The notes under the pieces were generated by a model. That model was given only the letters and a program-made list of their open reading frames with translations, was not told the DNA's origin and made no database searches. The position numbers were made by a program, and so were the translations under genes. From Chitinophagales bacterium (GTDB lineage: Bacteria > Bacteroidota > Bacteroidia > Chitinophagales > UBA10324): DNA of 6,507 nucleotides. Below, in pieces: positions 1 to 5,594 of the stretch (positions are counted from its first letter, which is position 1; each line of letters opens with the position of its first letter). Where the stretch lies: assembly GCA_026786335.1 (NCBI GenBank), contig JAJAYG010000399.1, positions 1-6,507 of the forward strand. The letters are read 5' to 3'.

Positions 1-110
1 AACCTCGCGCGTGCACAGAGACCTGCAAGCCGGAACACGACTGGCGAAATCGCCCGCAAAAGTGGGTTATTTCTAGTTCACGACAGATTACGGGGTTTGC
101 GAAGACTGGA
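1..110. other. GC-rich unassigned segment at window edge
   Basis: About 55% G+C (about 62% in the first 60 bases), clearly richer than the AT-rich remainder. Frame 2 reads as a possible C-terminal tail stopping at 74-76 (TAG). Frames 1 and 3 stay open into the tRNA, where coding is implausible. I recognise no protein family. It may be the end of a gene lying to the left, a decayed tRNA-associated insertion, or part of an RNA locus transcribed leftwards with the tRNA. Confidence 0.25.
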
Positions 111-187
111 TGGTGGGCGCACCAGGGCTTGAACCTGGGACCTGCGGATTATGAGTCCGACGCTCTAACCAACTGAGCTATGGGCCC
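111..187 (-). tRNA. tRNA with CAU anticodon (Met elongator or Ile2), CCA encoded
   Basis: The minus strand folds as a 74-nt tRNA plus an encoded CCA (111-113). It has acceptor GGGCCCA, D arm GCTC/GAGC, anticodon loop CTCATAA with CAT at 153-151, variable loop AGGTC, T arm CCAGG/CCTGG around TTCAAGC, and discriminator A. CAU fits elongator Met or lysidine-modified Ile2. The D arm lacks nothing and the acceptor is not initiator-like, but sequence alone does not settle Met against Ile2. Two stem positions do not pair: C5 with C68 in the acceptor and T27 with C43 in the anticodon stem. A TAnnTTTG element lies about 40 nt upstream. Confidence 0.93.
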
Positions 188-225
188 TGATATTTTCCTT
201 TCACAAATTTTTAAAATGTGAGCGG

Positions 226-233
226 CAAATGTA
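226..233 (-). promoter_or_regulatory. Putative -7 element for the tRNA
   Basis: On the minus strand this reads TACATTTG, a full match to the Bacteroidota -7 consensus TAnnTTTG. It sits 38 nt before the tRNA 5' end. A TTG lies about 22 nt further upstream, slightly long for a -33 element. Transcription would start near 220 and give a leader of roughly 35 nt to be trimmed. Confidence 0.42.
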
Positions 234-362
234 AATACTTAAATTTTTCTGTAGGCAATAAATTCAAGCAAAAAAAACTGTTCGTTTTATTGCTTACTTC
301 ATTCACTTAGAAATGATGAATCAAATATTGAATTAACTTCGTAACAAAATTATTAAGTGGAT

Positions 363-370
363 TAAATTTG
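363..370 (+). promoter_or_regulatory. Putative -7 element of the cytochrome/monooxygenase gene
   Basis: TAAATTTG matches TAnnTTTG completely and is followed by CA. It ends 6 nt before the chosen ATG at 377, so the transcript would have almost no 5' leader. No good -33 TTG is visible at the usual spacing; the nearest TTG (328-330) is too far. It also overlaps a TTG (368-370) that opens the longest frame, which argues against that TTG as a start. Confidence 0.4.
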
Positions 371-376
371 CAGTCA

Positions 377-1948
377 ATGAAAAGAAAATTATACACAGCA
401 TTCGTTTTTATATTTTTTATTTCTTCTCTCCATGCTCAAACTCCCGATTGGAGTACCAATATTGCATCAATCGTATACAGCAATTGTTCCGTTTGCCATC
501 ACGAAGGAGCCATTGCACCTTTTGCATTAATGTCTTATGCCGATGCAGTTGACAACGGTTTTAATATGCAGTCACAGATTAATGCGAAGAAGATGCCGCC
601 GTGGCCTGCCGATCCAAACTACAGCCACTTTTGGGATGAAAAAGTTTTGAGTGAGGAAGATGTTACTTCAATCAACGATTGGGTTAATAATGGAATGCCA
701 TCAGGTGATTTATCTCTGGCTCCACCGACACCGGTATTTAATGGCGGTGCAATAATGACTAATCCTGATGAGGTTTTTAAATTACCTGTTTACACCATTC
801 CTTCGGATACTGACGAGTACAGAAGTTTTGTAGTGCATTCAAATTATACTGAGCCAATGTATATCAACTCAATAGATTTTGTTGCCGGCGATCCTTCATC
901 AGTTCATCACGTAGTTTTTCTTTTCGATACATCAGAAATTTCATGGAACAAAGAAATTGCTGATACGATTCCAGGATACGAAACCGGAGGTTTTGGCAAT
1001 CCAAGTTTGTATTCAGAAACGTGGGGCGGATGGAATCCCGGAAGAGGTTTAGCATATTTACCACCCAACATGGGATGGGAAATTCTTCCCGGTGCCGATT
1101 TTGTTTTTGATATTCACTATGCTCCGGGAAACGTAGGAAAAGTTGATAGCTCAAAGTTGCTTCTTAAATATTGCACACTTCCCGATTCTGATATAAGAAG
1201 AGTTTATCAGCAAAGATTTTTAATTCAAACACCACCTTCATTGCAGGATGGGCCATTGAAAATACAACCGAATCAGGTAAAAACATTTCATGAACAATCA
1301 ATTATTCTTTCAGAAAAATCTTGCCTTGGTGTTGCACCTCACAGTCATTTGATCTGCACTTCGTGGAAAGTATTTATGCTTGATGCTGTTGGCGATACCA
1401 CCAATATGCTTTACATCCCGCAATGGGATTTTAACTGGCAATACAGTTATATGTTTACACAGGTTATGAAAATTCCGGAAGGAGCTCAATTTTTTGGTGT
1501 GGGTGTGTTTGATAACACCACCAACAATCCCAACAACCCTAATAACCCGCCTAAGCTGGTTGAAGCTGGCCCATCAAGTACCGATGAAATGATGAACTGC
1601 CGTTTCTGGCTAATGAATTATGAAGAAGGTGATGAGAATATTATTCTTGACAGTGCTTTCTACGGTTTACCAACCGGTACACCAGAAATTTCAAACGCTC
1701 TTTCACTAAACATTTTTCCTAACCCTGCCGCTGATGTAATTCATTTTACAGCCGATTTAACAGAACACCAGATTACCTGGGCATTGTATAATTTTTACGG
1801 TAGCATTGTTAAATCTTCTAATCAAAAAGGTATTGCCAACGGAATTTATTTTCAATCTCTTGATGTTTCAAAATTGAGCCGCGGAACTTACTTGCTTAAA
1901 GTGCAATCGGGTGATAAAGTTGTGAGTGAGAAAATTGAAATTCAATAG
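377..1948 (+). CDS. Secreted c-type cytochrome / PHM-like copper monooxygenase fusion with T9SS sorting domain
   Basis: A 523-residue protein. Residues 1-20 form a Sec signal peptide (KRK, hydrophobic core, SLHA-Q). A c-type cytochrome segment follows: CSVCH at 37-41 binds haem and M73 in the KKMPPW motif is the likely sixth ligand. Residues about 130-430 resemble the copper type II ascorbate-dependent monooxygenase fold of PHM/DBM. Candidate copper ligands are all present: H177-H178, H247 (DIHYAP), H322 and H324 (PHSH) and M405 (DEMMN). An Asn-Pro-rich strip at 383-392 is usual in bacterial members. Residues about 440-523 are a type A T9SS sorting domain (FPNP, then SRGTYLLKV), implying outer-membrane export and perhaps surface anchoring. 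ATG 377 is preferred over TTG 368 because the signal peptide begins there and a -7 element overlaps the TTG. I infer that the haem domain feeds electrons to copper. The substrate is unknown. The gene stands alone, with a convergent neighbour 12 nt away. Confidence 0.9.
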   Translation: MKRKLYTAFVFIFFISSLHAQTPDWSTNIASIVYSNCSVCHHEGAIAPFALMSYADAVDNGFNMQSQINAKKMPPWPADPNYSHFWDEKVLSEEDVTSINDWVNNGMPSGDLSLAPPTPVFNGGAIMTNPDEVFKLPVYTIPSDTDEYRSFVVHSNYTEPMYINSIDFVAGDPSSVHHVVFLFDTSEISWNKEIADTIPGYETGGFGNPSLYSETWGGWNPGRGLAYLPPNMGWEILPGADFVFDIHYAPGNVGKVDSSKLLLKYCTLPDSDIRRVYQQRFLIQTPPSLQDGPLKIQPNQVKTFHEQSIILSEKSCLGVAPHSHLICTSWKVFMLDAVGDTTNMLYIPQWDFNWQYSYMFTQVMKIPEGAQFFGVGVFDNTTNNPNNPNNPPKLVEAGPSSTDEMMNCRFWLMNYEEGDENIILDSAFYGLPTGTPEISNALSLNIFPNPAADVIHFTADLTEHQITWALYNFYGSIVKSSNQKGIANGIYFQSLDVSKLSRGTYLLKVQSGDKVVSEKIEIQ

Positions 1949-1960
1949 TTCATTTTGTTC

Positions 1961-2737
1961 TTACAACAGAAAAGGAATCAATGCTTTTCTTTCAACAGGA
2001 TATTCAGTAAACTTTTCTTTATACCATTGGTGATGTGCAATTGCTCGCGGAATAAGATTAGCACATGTCCATACTAAAAATGCAAGTGCCGGAAGATTCC
2101 AGCACAACAATGCAAAGCCCGACCACTCAATAATTTCTCCCAATAGGTTTGGGCAGCTTACATATTTAAACAATCCACCATAAGGAATTTTGTACCCCGT
2201 TTCATTTCCTTTTCTTAGATGAATTAAAATATTATCAGCTCTCCAATTAATAATCATTCCTGAAATGAAAAGAAGAATCCCACTTATGAATCGAATATCA
2301 TAAAGCCAGCTAAGATCATAAGAAGCATAGAACACAAAATAAAAACCCAACAGATATCCATTCATCAGGTTAAAAAAAACTGCAGAAAGCATAATCACCA
2401 ATGGCATTTTCTTTTTCCGAGTTCTAATCCTAAGCGGAAAAATCAAACTTCTGTTGAGGTAATGAATCGTAAATAATCCCACCATTATCAAAACAGGAAT
2501 TGAAAGAGATGTAATTCTTGGAAACAAAAAAAACCACAGCACCGCAAGAACCGTGAACTCCATAATAAACCAAGCAACTTTATTATTGATCATGGGTTTC
2601 CATGATTCTGCTGTGTGCCGGCCAAATGGTGCAGTAATTTTTAGTAAGATTAAAAATGTGATTACAGCAAGCACCATCCAGGCAATCACAATTATGTGAT
2701 AGCATGAAATCACAATTAAAAATGCTTTCTGAAACAT
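1961..2737 (-). CDS. Membrane 3-oxo-5-alpha-steroid 4-dehydrogenase (SRD5A-like) family protein
   Basis: A 258-residue multi-spanning membrane protein, the same size as animal steroid 5-alpha-reductases (about 255-260). From memory of human SRD5A2, collinear matches run along the whole chain: FGRHTAESWKP (38-48), AWFIMEF (55-61), HYLNRSLIFP (92-101), YKIPYGGLFKYVS (182-194), NLLGEIIEWSGFAL (197-210), and the terminal YPVERKALIPFLL (246-258). E60 and Y93 fall where catalytic E57 and Y91 lie in SRD5A2. The conserved C-terminal half is the NADPH-binding part. The family reduces the delta-4 double bond of 3-oxo steroids. In a bacterium the substrate could be a steroid, another enone lipid or an isoprenoid, so the name describes family rather than proven activity. 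It is divergent from the HAD gene with 96 nt between starts, and convergent with the cytochrome fusion gene. Confidence 0.9.
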   Translation of the reverse strand: MFQKAFLIVISCYHIIVIAWMVLAVITFLILLKITAPFGRHTAESWKPMINNKVAWFIMEFTVLAVLWFFLFPRITSLSIPVLIMVGLFTIHYLNRSLIFPLRIRTRKKKMPLVIMLSAVFFNLMNGYLLGFYFVFYASYDLSWLYDIRFISGILLFISGMIINWRADNILIHLRKGNETGYKIPYGGLFKYVSCPNLLGEIIEWSGFALLCWNLPALAFLVWTCANLIPRAIAHHQWYKEKFTEYPVERKALIPFLL

Positions 2738-2760
2738 TGACCCTGAAGGATTTTATGTGA

Positions 2761-2794
2761 TGAAAATAAGACGCAGATACATTTCATTCAAAAA
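2761..2794 (-). promoter_or_regulatory. Possible -33/-7 promoter for the SRD5A-like gene
   Basis: On the minus strand TTTTTG (2794-2789) is followed after exactly 20 nt by TATTTTCA (2768-2761), a 6-of-8 match to TAnnTTTG. Spacing fits Bacteroides-type promoters. The start would fall near 2756, about 20 nt before the ATG at 2737. It lies in the 96-nt divergent region shared with the HAD gene, whose own best candidate is a weaker TACTTTTA at 2801-2808 on the plus strand. Confidence 0.3.
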
Positions 2795-2833
2795 GGTTTT
2801 TACTTTTATCACATTACCCAAACCCTTTCAACC

Positions 2834-3469
2834 ATGATTCGCAACATTATTTTCGACTACGGTGGAGTAATCATTGATATTGATTATGAAAAAACTATAA
2901 CAGAATTTGTTAAACTTGGCGTAACAAATTTTGACAGCCACTTTTCTCAGCTCAGGCAATCACAATTATTCGATCTGCTTGATAAAGGAATGATAAGAGA
3001 AAAAGAATTTCGCGATGGCCTTCGGGAACAAACCGGTCTTCAACTAACCGACGAACAAATTGATTCTGCGTGGAATGCCATGATCATTGGCATTGGTGAA
3101 GACAAGATGCATTTTTTAAGTGAGCTATACGCTGCAAATTATAAATGCTATTTACTAAGCAACACCAATTTCATCCACATCAAACACATCACTAAATACT
3201 TGTTGAAGACACATGGCAGATTTAACATTGATTCATTCTTCAACAAAGTCTACTATTCCTGTGTAATTCAAATGCGAAAACCAGAAATAGAAATTTTTAA
3301 AAAGGTTATGAATGACAATGACCTGAAGCCCGAAGAAACTCTATTCATCGATGATTCTGCTCAACATGTTGAAACAGCAAAGTCATTGGGCATTCAAACA
3401 ATTTTGTTTGATACAAAAAGTGATTTGAGAAATGTGATGCTTCCGTTTTTAAATCTTACTCAGCCATAA
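2834..3469 (+). CDS. HAD-superfamily hydrolase, YihX-like (subfamily IA) phosphatase
   Basis: A 211-residue cytosolic protein, close to the roughly 200 of its family. All four HAD motifs are visible. Motif I is IFDYGGVIIDID with nucleophile D8; the +2 position is Gly, as in the DxGxV variant of YihX-type enzymes. Motif II is LSNTN with S109. Motif III is MRKPE with K149. Motif IV is FIDDSAQHVETAKSLGI with D173 and D174. A helical cap occupies roughly residues 17-85. The closest well-known relative by pattern is E. coli YihX, an alpha-D-glucose-1-phosphate phosphatase. Related HADs act on other sugar phosphates or nucleotides, so the substrate is inferred only. ATG 2834 begins just before motif I, as usual. 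Its stop lies 1 nt from that of the convergent metF, so the two 3' ends must overlap as transcripts. Confidence 0.92.
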   Translation: MIRNIIFDYGGVIIDIDYEKTITEFVKLGVTNFDSHFSQLRQSQLFDLLDKGMIREKEFRDGLREQTGLQLTDEQIDSAWNAMIIGIGEDKMHFLSELYAANYKCYLLSNTNFIHIKHITKYLLKTHGRFNIDSFFNKVYYSCVIQMRKPEIEIFKKVMNDNDLKPEETLFIDDSAQHVETAKSLGIQTILFDTKSDLRNVMLPFLNLTQP

Positions 3470-3470
3470 A

Positions 3471-4424
3471 TTAAAATACACGGCTCACCACTTCTTTTAC
3501 CGGGCCTGGATTACTCATGGTATAAAAATGCAGCAGCGGAACATTTGCCGCTTTTAATTCTTTGCATTGCTGCACGCACCAATCAATGCCAATCTGTTTT
3601 GCTTCGGCATCTGATTTTGATTTTTGAACCTCACCCGAAAACTCTTCGGGAATTTCAATGTGAAACAAACGCGGCAGTGTGTTGATCTGGTTTTTTGAAG
3701 TGATTGGTTTTATGCCGGGAATAATTGGAACATTGATTCCAATTTCTCTGCACGTTTTTACAAACTCAAAATATTTACTGTTGTCGAAAAACATTTGCGT
3801 GATAATGTATTGTGCGCCGGCATCCACTTTATCTTTCAAATACTTTAAATCACTTTTCATGTTCGGCGCTTCGTAATGTTTTTCGGGATAACCCGCCACG
3901 CCAATGCAAAAATCTGTTGGCGTTACTTCGGTTAAATCTTCCTGCAAAAAAATTCCCTTGTTCATCTGCACCGCTTGTTTCATTAAATCTATTGCATGTG
4001 CATGGCCACCGGGCTCTTGCATAAAAGTGGTTTCACTTTTATTGGGATCGCCGCGAATGATGAGAATATTATTGATGCTTAAGAATGCCAAATCAATCAA
4101 AGCATCTTCTGTTTCTTCCTTGGTAAAACCACCACATACAATGTGCGGCACTGCATCTATATGGTAACGGTTTACAATAGATGAACAAATACCCACCGTT
4201 CCCGGCCGCTTGCGAATTACTGTTTTCTCAAATGAACCTTCGGCATTTCTTTTAAAAATAAATTCGGCACGGTGGTAAGTAACGTTGATGAAGGGCGGCT
4301 TAAACTCCATTAGCGGATCGAGCGTATCGTAAATTGATTGTATGCTTTTTCCTTTTAGCGGAGGAAGAATCTCAAACGACACCAGCGTTTTATCGGCGTT
4401 CTTTATGTATTCGGTAACTTTCAT
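3471..4424 (-). CDS. metF: Methylenetetrahydrofolate reductase
   Basis: A 317-residue FAD-dependent TIM-barrel enzyme that reduces 5,10-methylene-THF to 5-methyl-THF, the methyl donor for methionine synthase. Recognisable family segments are LVSFEILPP with catalytic E18, FINVTYHRAEF (45-55), HIVCGGFTKEET (94-105), ILIIRGDP with D126, GVAGYPEKHYEAP (175-187), AQYIITQMFFD with Q210 and F212-F213, and VPIIPGIKPI (232-241). An in-frame ATG 84 nt upstream would add 28 Ser-rich residues, but these come from the C-poor spacer and are not family-like. ATG 4424 gives the usual N-terminus and has a TAnnTTTG element just ahead. No other methionine-pathway gene is adjacent, and I saw no SAM-riboswitch-like fold in the short leader. 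Confidence 0.96.
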   Translation of the reverse strand: MKVTEYIKNADKTLVSFEILPPLKGKSIQSIYDTLDPLMEFKPPFINVTYHRAEFIFKRNAEGSFEKTVIRKRPGTVGICSSIVNRYHIDAVPHIVCGGFTKEETEDALIDLAFLSINNILIIRGDPNKSETTFMQEPGGHAHAIDLMKQAVQMNKGIFLQEDLTEVTPTDFCIGVAGYPEKHYEAPNMKSDLKYLKDKVDAGAQYIITQMFFDNSKYFEFVKTCREIGINVPIIPGIKPITSKNQINTLPRLFHIEIPEEFSGEVQKSKSDAEAKQIGIDWCVQQCKELKAANVPLLHFYTMSNPGPVKEVVSRVF

Positions 4425-4431
4425 TGTTGTG

Positions 4432-4439
4432 CAAATATA
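4432..4439 (-). promoter_or_regulatory. Putative -7 element of metF
   Basis: Reads TATATTTG followed by CA on the minus strand, a complete TAnnTTTG match ending 7 nt before the metF ATG at 4424. The implied leader is only a few nucleotides. No -33 TTG is seen at normal spacing. The site lies inside the 28-codon extension of the longest metF frame, so it supports the shorter start. Confidence 0.45.
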
Positions 4440-4460
4440 GTAGGAGAACTGCTTGGGGGA

Positions 4461-4600
4461 ATTTGATGATGAGATGATTTGAGAATGTGAAGATGTGAAA
4501 ATTGGCAAATGAGGTATTAGGCAAATTTGATGGCTTGATGGGGAAAATTAGTTGGGATTAAGAATATATTGCGGGGAAGAAGGGAAGCAATTAAAAATAA
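4461..4600. repeat. C-depleted low-complexity spacer with degenerate 9-10 bp repeats
   Basis: By my count these 140 nt contain 5 C and 42 G on the + strand, an extreme strand asymmetry. The first 40 nt have no C and are built of degenerate units around GATGATGAG, ATGATTTGAG, AATGTGAAG and ATGTGAAAA. It lies upstream of the metF promoter. It resembles the slippage-prone ATTTGA/GATGTG-type intergenic filler I associate with Bacteroidota genomes. No coding potential is evident. Confidence 0.6.
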
Positions 4601-4732
4601 AAAAGAACTCACAAAAAATATTTTGCAATTTCAATTTCATTTGTTTAGTTTTAACTTATTAAGCTAAAAAGTATGCTCACAATTTTTCTTCTTCTGTTCT
4701 TATCTGCTCTAAATTGCTAGGTTAGTTTCACT

Positions 4733-4764
4733 ACTTACACACTTACAGACTTACGCATATACGC
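4733..4764. repeat. Four imperfect 8-bp tandem units
   Basis: Successive octamers read ACTTACAC, ACTTACAG, ACTTACGC and ATATACGC. The first three share ACTTAC and the last two share the ending ACGC, so divergence increases along the array. It could be a slipped-strand microsatellite; no protein-binding role can be shown. Confidence 0.55.
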
Positions 4765-4878
4765 ATGAGCAAATTTTATTTTATTCGAATTCAAAAACCA
4801 ACAAACCTCACCGGCTAGTAAACTGCACTGCACCTTGCATAAACACCAAGTGCTTAGCAAGACCTTGATGCCAGCGCA

Positions 4879-4898
4879 ACATACAAGTATATGTATGT
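4879..4898. repeat. Short inverted repeat ACATACA/TGTATGT
   Basis: Perfect 7-bp arms (4879-4885 and 4892-4898) flank a 6-nt spacer, AGTATA. It could be an operator-like site or a small hairpin. No T-tract follows, so it is not an obvious terminator. Confidence 0.4.
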
Positions 4899-4956
4899 AA
4901 GAGATGTGCAAACTCATAGCGAGAAAATCTCTTGTCGAAAGTGGCAGCGGCAATTA

Positions 4957-4972
4957 GTAACTTTAGAGTTAC
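4957..4972. repeat. Short inverted repeat GTAACT/AGTTAC
   Basis: Perfect 6-bp arms around TTAG, centred 34 nt before the ATG of the relic secreted-protein frame at 4999. On the + strand it overlaps TAACTTTA (4958-4965), a 7-of-8 match to the -7 consensus. It could therefore have been an operator over a promoter of the now broken gene. Confidence 0.35.
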
Positions 4973-4998
4973 AAAAAATTCACCTTCAACTTATTATA

Positions 4999-5244
4999 AT
5001 GAAAAAGTTTCTTCTGGTTTTTTACCTCTGTTGCTTGCATTTTCCCCGAAGCCGTGTCTCCTCAAGTGGCTTTGTGCGTGAGCGAGGGACACGGCGTATT
5101 TATGTTTTTCGCTCGCAAATTACCAATCGCGGTTACAGTAATTTGAATATTGAAACATCGCAAATGGAGAATGGTATTTATCGTTACTCTCTGATTGCTG
5201 ATGGTAAAGTGATTGATACAAAACAGATGGTGAAGCAACATTGA
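4999..5244 (+). pseudogene. Relic of a secreted protein: signal peptide joined to a C-terminal sorting-like tail
   Basis: The frame from ATG 4999 is 81 codons. Its start, MKKFLLVFYLCCL, is a signal peptide. The end, about residues 45-81 (LNIETSQMENGIYRYSLIADG, then KVIDTKQMVKQH), resembles the C-terminus of long Bacteroidota surface proteins such as tail-fibre-domain or T9SS-exported ones. The middle is Arg/Ser-rich and is the translation of a GC-rich hairpin (5051-5095), not a domain. The simplest reading is a gene that lost its core and carries a short inserted repeat. The frame stays open, so a small secreted peptide cannot be excluded. A longer reading from ATG 4891 adds nothing family-like. 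Confidence 0.5.
5051..5095. repeat. GC-rich hairpin, possibly a small inserted palindromic element
   Basis: GCCGTGTC (5051-5058) and CCTC (5060-5063), with a bulged T, pair with GAGG (5084-5087) and GACACGGC (5088-5095). This is a 12-bp stem with a 20-nt loop. It is far richer in G+C than the flanking relic gene and sits where signal peptide homology stops. No T-run follows, so it is probably a REP/MITE-like repeat rather than a terminator. The insertion limits are unknown, perhaps about 5045-5130. Confidence 0.5.
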
Positions 5245-5264
5245 TTTTTTTTCATTTCCAAAAC

Positions 5265-5575
5265 TAAAACAGCCCCGAAATAAACGCATTAGCGTCAAGC
5301 TAAATAGAAAAAAGCTTGATTTATTAAGTCCTCCAAAAAAAATCGGGATAACCTCCGGGACAACATTATGGTAGCAAAAATTATGATAAATTAAATCTTA
5401 TTAGCCCCATCAGGGCGACATTATCTTATTATGAATCAATGAAAAAAATGACGCCCCTCCCGGGGCTAATTTAAATGACGGCTGATATTCATTCTACCAT
5501 AATGTCGTCCCTCCGAAACTTCACATACAAGCATGATTAGCTTGACGTGAATGCGAAATAAACGGGGCTGTTTTA
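5265..5575. repeat. 311-bp nested inverted repeat (composite palindromic element)
   Basis: Three pairs of inverted arms lie concentrically. The outer pair, 5265-5303 with 5537-5575 (39 nt each), shares TAAAACAGCCCCG, CGCATT and CGTCAAGCTAA; between the first two lies AAATAAA in both arms in the same + strand orientation, so those 7 nt do not pair. The middle pair, 5357-5374 with 5494-5511, matches at 17 of 18 (GGGACRACATTATGGTAG). The inner pair, 5401-5419 with 5450-5469, shares TTAGCCCC and (A)GGGCG. A side hairpin TCAAGCT/AGCTTGA occupies 5295-5319. The inner loop is AT-rich (5420-5449). No open frame of note is inside. It may be a MITE or REP/BIME-like element mobilised in trans. It ends 19 nt from the apaG stop, so it probably forms the structured 3' end of that transcript. 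Confidence 0.8.
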
Positions 5576-5594
5576 CTGTTATGATCACTAAATT

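Larger units (their letters stand above)
4601..4998. other. Non-coding stretch, no recognised gene
   Basis: AT-rich to about 4780, then more balanced to about 4950. Short frames here on both strands look accidental: they are Cys/Ser-rich, have no family resemblance, and run through the repeat and palindromes. It contains an 8-bp tandem repeat (4733-4764) and two small inverted repeats (4879-4898, 4957-4972). An AT-only hairpin around 4644-4668 is too weak to call a terminator. Confidence 0.55.

Noticed and set aside
864..1154. Minus-strand open frame of 96 codons
   Set aside because: It lies wholly inside the cytochrome/monooxygenase gene and resembles no family.
1523..1549. Three 9-bp units encoding NNP in the copper monooxygenase
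   Set aside because: An Asn-Pro-rich strip at this place is usual in bacterial PHM-like proteins, so it is not a novel repeat.
4425..4508. 28-codon N-terminal extension of metF
   Set aside because: It is Ser-rich, not family-like, derives from the C-poor spacer, and covers the candidate promoter.
4644..4668. Possible AT-rich terminator hairpin
   Set aside because: The stem is broken, has few G:C pairs, and no gene ends nearby.
4735..4953. Minus-strand 72-codon frame
   Set aside because: It runs through the tandem repeat and a palindrome, is rich in Cys/Leu/Ser, and has no recognisable domain.
5062..5298. Minus-strand 78-codon frame
   Set aside because: It crosses the hairpin, the relic gene and the end of the nested repeat, so it is a chance frame.
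5265..5575. CRISPR-like or integron attC array
   Set aside because: Arms are inverted and nested, not evenly spaced direct repeats, and no cas or integrase gene is present.
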